Origin: Dunaliella salina
Lineage: Eukaryota; Chlorophyta; Chlorophyceae; Chlamydomonadales; Dunaliellaceae
Assembly (NCBI GenBank): GCA_002284615.2
Contig: MU070274.1
Location: 98,548 to 108,914 of the forward strand
DNA length: 10,367 bases
Direction of reading: 5' to 3'
Shown here: piece after piece, positions 5,850 to 10,367 of the stretch
How the letters are laid out: each line of letters begins with the position of its first letter
Position numbering within the stretch: the stretch's first letter is position 1
The notes under the pieces: generated by a model
What the model was told of the DNA's origin: nothing
Seen by the model: the letters and a program-made list of their open reading frames with translations, nothing else
The model's database searches: none
Position numbers and translations under genes: made by a program

Positions 5850-7084
5850 ATAGACATTTCCTTCAACTTTGTTTGCGCTGCCCCAGCTGTGTGCCCCTGC
5901 ACGCATGCAGTTAGAGGGGGTTTGGCGAGCATCCATGGGCTAATTTGGACTGATAATCATGCTTTATTTTTTGATGTGCTGCCCCAGCTGTGTGCCCTTA
6001 TGCGCCAGCAGTTAAAATGGGTTTGACGAGCATCCATGGGCTAATTTGGACTGAAAACCATGCCCTTCTTTTTGATGTGCTGCTCCAGCTGTGCGCCCTT
6101 GCGCAGGAGCAGTTAGACTGGGTAAATTGAGGAGCTATGGACTAATACGGACAATCAAGCCATTTTTCCTTTGCTCACTGCCCCAGCTGTGTGCCCTTAT
6201 GTGCGGGCAGTTTGATGGTGTGGACAGAGGAGCTTTGGACTGACATGAACTAACAATTATGCTTTTTCTGTTTGATGTGCTGCCCCAGCTGTGTGCCCTT
6301 GCGCGCATGCAGTTAAAAGGGCATATATGAGCAGCTATGGTCTAACAAGGTGAATCATGCCCTTTCTTTTTTTGATGTGCTGCCCCAGCTGTTTGCTTTT
6401 TCGCGCGAGCAGTTTGAAGCAGAATTGAGAAGCTATGGATTAACATGGACAAACAAGCATGCCTTTTTTTTAGACACCGCTGCCTCCGCTGTGTGCCCTT
6501 ATGTGCGTTCAGTTTGGAGGGTTAAAATGGGCAGGTATGGACTAACATGACTATTTTTGCTTTGATTTTTAACATGCCGATCCACCTGTGTGCCCTTGCA
6601 CGCTGCAGGTAGGAGGGGTAGAAAGAAAATAGTGGACTAACATGACATTCATGCCCTTTTTTTTAGACACCGCTGCCTCAGCTGTGCCCTTGTGTGCGTG
6701 TAATAATTACAAGGAGTTGAATGAGCAGATGTGTTTTGAGATGCCAAAAATGCCATTTTTTTAAACACTGCTGCCTCATCTGTGCTCTTGTGCACGTGCA
6801 GTCAGAAGGGGATAAATGAGCAGCTATGGACTATCATGCCAGTCATGCCTTTTTTTTAGAATAAACCACTGCCTCAGCTGTGTGCCCTTGCGCGCGTGCA
6901 GTTTGGAGGGGTACAATGAGCAGCTATTGACCAACACATGACAAGCATGCCATCCTTTTGATGCGCTGCCCCAATTGTGTGCCCTTGCGCGCATGCAGTT
7001 AGGAGGGGCAGGAAGGACAGCTATGTAAGAAATCGTGCCGGTTTTTACACGCTTCCTGAACTGTATGGCCCTGTGCGTCTGCAG
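5850..7084 (+). repeat. ~99-bp tandem array, ~13 units, each with an acceptor-like site
   Basis: The anchor CTGTGTGCCC (with variants) begins at 5887, 5988, 6089, 6187, 6289, 6389, 6489, 6586, 6682, 6780, 6878, 6975 and 7061, with periods of 96-102 bp and 86 for the last. Most units have a T-rich tract, then CTGCCCCAGCTGTGTGCCCTT, then a GCGC-type spacer, CAG and a TTAGAAGGGG-like start. In the first and last units the anchor-to-CAG distance is the same 24 nt. The last unit's CAG at 7082-7084 is the real acceptor, and the exon start CTAGAAGAGGTGAAAGG resembles the bases that follow CAG in the other units. Confidence 0.88.
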
Positions 7085-7229
7085 CTAGAAGAGGTGAAAG
7101 GTGTCAAGGGCGCTGCAAAGGACTTCAAGGCCCTGCGCGCGCTTGAGCGCTGCACAACAGAGATCATCTTTGTGCACACCTACCCAAGGCTGGATATAGA
7201 AGTGTCCAAGAAGATGAACCACTTGCTCA

Positions 7230-7231
<2 letters not shown>
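7085..7231 (+). CDS. PRIM1: DNA primase small subunit, exon with third catalytic Asp (49 codons)
   Basis: This exon encodes 49 residues from LEEVKGVKGAAKDF to MNHLLK, phase 0 at both ends. Residues 31-45 include TYPRLDIEVSKKMNHLLK, which matches human CFPRLDINVSKGINHLLK almost position for position. The Asp of PRLD (7193-7195) corresponds to human Asp306, the third metal-binding carboxylate of the primase active site. The last codon, AAG for Lys (7229-7231), corresponds to human Lys318, which lies in the nucleotide-binding site. The acceptor is TCTGCAG at 7079-7084, chosen because translation upstream of it is repeat sequence. The donor is the first GT of a 40-unit GT run, so the exon end is fixed by homology rather than by a strong donor consensus. 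The following exon continues without a gap as APFCVHPKTGK. Confidence 0.93.

Positions 7232-7311
<80 letters not shown>
7232..7311. repeat. (GT)40 microsatellite starting exactly at the splice donor
   Basis: Forty uninterrupted GT units run from 7232 to 7311, beginning immediately after the last codon of the exon. The first GT is therefore both the 5' splice site and the first repeat unit. The donor reads AAG|GTGTGT, which pairs less well with U1 than the GTAAGT and GTGAGT donors of the neighbouring introns. Confidence 0.95.
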
Positions 7312-7314
<3 letters not shown>

Positions 7315-7429
7315 AATTGGGATGATACAGCGAATCTGGAGGCATGCAACCGCACTCCCAGCCAAAAACGGAACTTGCTGAAGTGATGCAAGGGCTGCTG
7401 GATCATTGCATCTGTGTACAGCAAGAGTG

Positions 7430-7735
7430 AAAACAAATGGAAAGAAAAGAAGAGGAAAGAAATGAAAGAAGCAAAGAAAAAAGAGGACCTATAAAAGAAA
7501 ATCCTGCCCAGCTGGGGTCCTAGGACTTGCTGCCAAGCACCAAAGTTGGTGGCTGTTGGCTGTGCATCGGTTTTGAACTCAAGTGTGGCGCTGTTTGATC
7601 ACTTTTGAATCCCATCTCACGCAGGTGCTGAAAAGGAATGGAGAACTATGTAGGCAGAAAATACTTGACAGGTAAACCACGTTGGTTCTGAGACCGCATG
7701 AGCACCCTACCACTTAGTTCAGGCCGAGAGAAGCA
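7430..7735 (-). repeat. Possible SINE-like / LINE-tail-like insertion
   Basis: Plus-strand 7438-7500 is A/G-rich and leads into GAAAATCCTGCCC. The retroelement end at 712-752 is similarly an A/G run leading into GAGAAATCCTCCC. A second stretch at 7643-7664 (AACTATGTAGGCAGAAAAT) matches the element's AACTACATAGGCAGAGAAAT at 728-747. On the minus strand, 7729-7703 reads AACTAAGTGGTAGGGTGCTC, which resembles a tRNA D-arm/A box. These hints fit a tRNA-headed SINE sharing a tail with the LINE-like element, but no clear B box was found. Confidence 0.3.
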
Positions 7736-7794
7736 TGGCAAGCAGAAAGAGAAGGCAAGTCAGGCAACAAAAAAGAAAGCAGAGTGAAAGCTGA

Positions 7795-8193
7795 AGGACT
7801 GGACTTCCAGGCCTTCAAAAGCGAGCAGGGTCAAGCACAGTCTGCTTCCCGGCAAAGGAAAGCCATGCCCTGCAGCAAGCTGCTGAACAAAGCTCGAGAG
7901 GCCTAAGGCTAAGCCAAAAGTGGGGCCGCGGACCCACGAGCGGGAGCCTGTGGCACAGCCTTCAAAACACATGTACTGCACTTGTGCACACCATGCTTGG
8001 CCCCAAGACCACAGGCACCACTCTCCACTTGCCTAAGGACACCTTTGCCTGTGCTCCATGCCACCCTCATCGTCGCTACCTACACCACTCCACCAGCAAC
8101 CTGCGTGCGCTCTGTGCCACAAGACCAGCTGCATTATACAAGCCTGTGCTTGTTCATACCCCATGCTGCCCTAACGGCCGCACCCTGCTGTAA
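7795..8193 (+). other. Unexplained 132-codon intronic open frame
   Basis: Plus-strand frame open from just after a TGA at 7792-7794 to the TAA at 8191-8193. It passes through TMLGPKTTGTTLHLPKDTF, then a Cys/His-rich patch CAPCHPHRRYLHHS and ends CCPNGRTLL. There is an internal ATG at 7993. It is not primase sequence and would end the protein if spliced in. It could be a remnant of a transposon gene, an exon of another transcript, or chance in a GC-richer stretch with few stops. I recognise no family. Confidence 0.25.
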
Positions 8194-8454
8194 CAAGGCT
8201 CAATAACCCAAACATTTCCCAATTTACCACTTCACTGAGTCTTAGCTGTGTGTTTCCAACATGCCTGGGGCAGCAGCCCCGCCGTTGTTCCGCCAACCTG
8301 GGGTGATGAAACACCATTTACAGGGGTCACGCGGAACTGCTCCTACACCTTCCCCCAAGTGCTGACTTACAGACAGAAATTGTGGTTGTGGCTGTGGGTC
8401 TGCATCAAAATGGGCTTTCACAGCTACCCCTGCTCTTGCCCATGTTGCTTGCAG

Positions 8455-8601
8455 GCCCCCTTCTGTGTACACCCGAAGACGGGCAAGGTTTGTGTACCCC
8501 TGGATCCTGAGCAGGCACACCTGTTTGACCCTGACACCGTACCCTGTGTGCAGACTCTGCTGCCGCAGGTGTCGCAGCAGCAGCTGTGCGAGCCTAGGAA
8601 G
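8455..8601 (+). CDS. PRIM1: DNA primase small subunit, HPKTG exon (49 codons)
   Basis: This exon encodes 49 residues from APFCVHPKTGKVCVPLD through LFDPDTVPCVQTLL to CEPRK, phase 0 at both ends. It follows the human segment SPFSVHPKTGRISVPID and QFDPFTVPTISFI closely, and its APFCVHPKTG wording is typical of plant and green-algal primases. The His of HPKTG (8470-8472) corresponds to human His324, which contacts the triphosphate of the incoming nucleotide. The acceptor is GCTTGCAG ending at 8454 and the donor is GTGAGT at 8602-8607. The region after TVP is shorter than the human acidic linker before the last conserved helix. The exon is the same length, 147 nt, as the preceding one, but the two are unrelated in sequence. 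Confidence 0.96.
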
Positions 8602-8632
8602 GTGAGTTGGGACAATCCTCAAGTGTGTGTGT

Positions 8633-8668
<36 letters not shown>

Positions 8669-8815
8669 TCCTGTTAGCTGGACAGACATGCTTCCAACCC
8701 TGGTGCTACAGCCATGCAAGCCATCGCCGCTTGCATTGATCACCAATGCTTCAACTCCGGCACATTGTGCTACCTTCCGCTCATGCTGCATCCCACTTTT
8801 TGTTTGTGGGCGCAG
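8602..8815 (+). other. PRIM1: 214-nt intron of the primase gene
   Basis: It runs from GTGAGT (8602) to GTGGGCGCAG (AG at 8814-8815), phase 0. A (GT)n run interrupted once by an A occupies 8623-8665, 21 nt after the donor. The acceptor is preceded by a pyrimidine-rich stretch near 8788-8805. Apparent frames through the TG run are artefacts. Confidence 0.85.
8623..8665. repeat. (GT)n microsatellite, interrupted
   Basis: About 21 GT units with a single interruption near 8637, close to the 5' end of the last primase intron. It is the third TG run in the window and, like the one at 7232, lies on the donor side of its intron. Confidence 0.95.
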
Positions 8816-8971
8816 ATTGAAGAAGGCTGGAAAGCCACAGACCTGGCGCCCTGCATCGAGCTCTTTGAGCGCAAGTTCTTGTCTGGGTGCCAGCGCTCAA
8901 ATCGCAGCCAGCTTGGCATGCTGAGCAGGGAGGCAGCAAACCAAGCACTCAACTCAAGCTCAACATTTTAA
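8816..8971 (+). CDS. PRIM1: DNA primase small subunit, terminal exon (51 codons and stop)
   Basis: The last exon encodes IEEGWKATDLAPCIELFERK to ALNSSSTF, followed by TAA at 8969-8971. The DLAPCIELFERKFL stretch corresponds to SLAPYVKVFEHFLENL near the C-terminus of human PRIM1, the conserved helix before a variable tail. The end at 51 residues gives a tail of similar length to other primases. The acceptor GCGCAG ends at 8815, keeping phase 0 with the exon before. The tail after CQRSNRSQLG is low in conservation, so the exact stop rests on the open frame alone. The plant/algal poly(A) element TGTAA was not found by eye in the 1.4 kb downstream, so the 3' end of the transcript is not placed. 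Confidence 0.88.
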   Translation: MEEGWKATDLAPCIELFERKFLSGCQRSNRSQLGMLSREAANQALNSSSTF

Positions 8972-9929
8972 GATGGCAATCAGTGGAAAGGTCTCACATG
9001 GCTTGGGGCAGGGTTCTAGATAGACAGTGGGAAAATGGTCAAATTAATCATTTATTGTTTACACTTACGCAGGATGTGCCCGCAGCTTGCCAAACTCAAG
9101 CTACGCTGGCTGCCTCAAAATTGAGGTGGTGCATTTTTAAAACTTTTGTTTGCTTTGGAAATGTATACTGCGATTCATGATTCTGGCATTCTGCACTTTG
9201 TGTTGCTCAGCTGGCAATCATCGGCCTTGCCACCAGGCAGCTGGCTCAGCAGAACCGTTTTTGTCCCATTATCCATGGACCCGCCTTATTCATCTTTTCT
9301 CATCCACGTTCCACAGGGACAATTTGTTGACCTGAACCCAAGAAATGCAAGGCGAAATTGTCTGTCTTTTTTTTTTTACAGGTCACCAATAACCCCCTCG
9401 ATCTGTCTTGCAAGGTCGGCATCATTCACATTTTTTGGTTTTAGGTAGGCACACAATTTATTTTCCCAACCCATTTGTGCGCTGAATTGAGAAAAAAACT
9501 TGAAGCCACGTTTCTCAACACAAAATTGCATAAGCCCGGGGCAAATATCTAAATAAAGGAGCAATGAGGAAGTGCAACCGAAAGAATATATCATACACAG
9601 TAGGTTCACGATTACTTCGTAAATTAAATAATTGTTTGGCCCAGAAATAAAGGGAGAATTTACAACCGGAATACGCGGAATAGTATTTTCTTACCTGGGG
9701 CAGCCTGGGGGATTAAAATTCGTCAAAAATCACTCAACTTTACGTTTACAACCCTGGGTAATTCTTCAGAGAGGTGTTCTGGAACTCCGCTTGCTTGTGA
9801 GATACCATGCTGTAGGCATTTTGATAATATTGGGTCATTGCTGGGAAGTGCTGGGAGGGCCGCTGACATCTGTACCTGAAGCTTCCTTCCGGTCAAACAT
9901 GCCTGTGGTGCGCATGCAGGCCAAGACAG
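8972..9929. other. 3' untranslated/intergenic sequence, no gene recognised
   Basis: No recognisable coding block. AATAAA occurs at 9552-9557 and 9646-9651, but this animal-type signal has no supporting downstream element. A 77-codon minus-strand frame (9609-9376) ending NDADLARQIEGVIGDL and a 105-codon plus-strand frame (9632-9949) show no similarity I can name. Confidence 0.55.
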
Positions 9930-10007
9930 GCCTTGCGTGCCATCTTTGAAGGCTCAGAAGGCTGTCAGAAGCTTGAACAGATGGTCCTCCGAGAGAGGAA
10001 TTTCTGA
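9930..10007 (+). CDS. Possible terminal coding exon of an unidentified gene
   Basis: The frame from 9930 reads ALRAIFEGSEGCQKLEQM, then VLRERNF and TGA at 10005-10007. The amphipathic, charged composition looks more like protein than the surrounding sequence. It is preceded by two usable acceptors: GACAG ending at 9929 (phase 0) and CATGCAG ending at 9919 (phase 2). No upstream exon can be paired with it in this window, and no family is recognised. It could be a last exon of a separate gene, an alternative 3' exon of the primase locus, or a chance frame. Confidence 0.25.
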   Translation, partial: ALRAIFEGSEGCQKLEQMVLRERNF

Positions 10008-10028
10008 ATTCCTACTTAGTCCGCGTTT

Positions 10029-10137
10029 ACACGGGCTCGGCTCGGCTCAGAAAAACTCAATTTACTAGTTTCTGAGCCGAGCCGAGGGTGTTCACACGGG
10101 CTCGGCTCGGCCCAGAAACTCAGAAAAACTAGTAAAT
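10029..10137. repeat. Nested palindrome / fold-back repeat
   Basis: Perfect 18-bp inverted arms lie at 10036-10053 (CTCGGCTCGGCTCAGAAA) and 10069-10086, with a 15-nt loop. The 17-bp word ACACGGGCTCGGCTCGG occurs directly at 10029-10045 and again at 10094-10110. The 12-bp word at 10060-10071 (ATTTACTAGTTT) is inverted at 10126-10137. Together these form overlapping hairpins with TTTACACGG-type outer sequence, as in small fold-back or MITE-like elements. No target-site duplication was identified. Confidence 0.85.
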
Positions 10138-10367
10138 CCAGCCGTCCCCCCCACCCCGCGCCTGACTTCCGCAAAATACTCATGATGATTGCTGGGCCCC
10201 TGTGGGACCCCACTGTATGGACAGTTGGGTGGAATTTGTTGCCCTGAGTATTTTGTGGCCAGGAGAAGGCTGCTTGAGGCAGGAAGTTCAGTTCTGATGC
10301 TTTGATACTGTGCACCACGCCTTCCATGCATGCAAGAGAGCTTTTGCACCCTTTGCCAGCACATGCA
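10138..10367. other. Right-edge sequence with an 11-bp inverted repeat, no gene recognised
   Basis: CAAAATACTCA at 10172-10182 is inverted at 10245-10255 around a short GC-rich interval containing GGGCCCC. Open frames on the minus strand here have no recognisable features. The repeat may belong to the same non-autonomous insertion as the adjacent palindrome, but this is not shown. Confidence 0.4.

Larger units (their letters stand above)
338..7084 (+). other. PRIM1: 6,747-nt intron of the primase gene
   Basis: The intron runs from GTAAGT (338) to TCTGCAG (7079-7084). It separates codon AGG from codon CTA in phase 0. Nearly all of its length is explained by tandem repeats plus one minus-strand retroelement relic. 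The repeat arrays sit against both splice sites, and some of their units contain copies of those sites. No additional primase exon is needed: the protein reads through from RWQQLQEAVEDR to LEEVKGVKG, about ten residues longer than human PRIM1 over the same interval. Confidence 0.7.
7312..8454 (+). other. PRIM1: Remainder of the 1,223-nt intron after the GT run
   Basis: It runs from the end of the microsatellite to the acceptor TTGCTTGCAG (AG at 8453-8454). It holds a purine-rich, SINE/LINE-tail-like stretch at about 7430-7735 and a long open frame at 7795-8193, each listed separately. The last 260 bases look like ordinary intron with a C/T-rich acceptor region. No primase homology is missing here: HLLK joins APFC directly across it. 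Confidence 0.75.

Noticed and set aside
7180..7436. Minus-strand His-Thr repeat frames over the GT run
   Set aside because: Antisense of the microsatellite and of a well-supported primase exon.
7795..8193. The intronic open frame as an extra primase exon
   Set aside because: It ends in a stop, and HLLK|APFC joins perfectly without it in agreement with human and plant primases.
8455..8601. Exons 7085-7231 and 8455-8601 as duplicates because both are 147 nt
   Set aside because: Their sequences are unrelated, and each aligns to a different consecutive part of human PRIM1.
9552..9651. AATAAA hexamers as the primase poly(A) signal
   Set aside because: They lie about 600-700 nt past the stop in A/T-rich sequence, and the suspected lineage mainly uses TGTAA, which was not seen.

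Overview
This is eukaryotic nuclear DNA: short coding blocks bounded by GT/AG splice sites, long repeat-filled introns, three long (TG)n microsatellites and a decayed retroelement. Four plus-strand exons (233-337, 7085-7231, 8455-8601, 8816-8971) join in phase 0 to give the last 184 residues and stop codon of the small, catalytic subunit of DNA primase (PRIM1/Pri1, the p48/p49 partner in DNA polymerase alpha-primase). The identification rests on the block around YPRLDIEVSK, MNHLLK and APFCVHPKTGK. The HPKTG block reads like the plant and green-algal version. With ~50% GC by eye, TG microsatellites next to splice sites and large repeat-rich introns, this suggests a green alga, possibly Dunaliella-like. 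The taxon is inference.

Layout: 1-232 is the end of an upstream intron. The 105-nt exon at 233-337 is followed by a 6.7-kb intron (338-7084). That intron contains, in order, a 23-bp minisatellite with an embedded copy of the preceding exon's 3' end and donor, a ~3.9-kb minus-strand retroelement relic (about 704-4640), a second stretch of the same minisatellite, a 51-bp array, a ~113-bp array, a 15/21-bp array, and about 13 copies of a ~99-bp unit. The last of these units carries the real splice acceptor of the next exon. The 1.2-kb intron 7232-8454 opens with 40 uninterrupted GT units exactly at its donor and holds SINE/LINE-tail-like sequence and an unexplained 132-codon open frame. The 214-nt intron 8602-8815 also holds a TG run. 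Coding ends at 8971. The remaining 1.4 kb is non-coding as far as can be seen, except for a coding-like segment ending at 10007 and a nested palindrome at 10029-10137.

Two things stand out. First, the long intron seems to have grown from its own splice-site neighbourhoods: the donor-side exon end is duplicated 240 bp downstream, and the acceptor region is amplified about 13-fold upstream. Second, the minus-strand relic has an unusual domain order, reconstructed through several frameshifts: a PHD finger, a segment resembling a Dam-type adenine methyltransferase, an RNase H domain, a CCHC-like knuckle and a restriction-like PD-(D/E)XK region. No convincing reverse-transcriptase core is visible. 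It is dead here (frameshifts, lost catalytic residues) but may represent a poorly described retroelement family.
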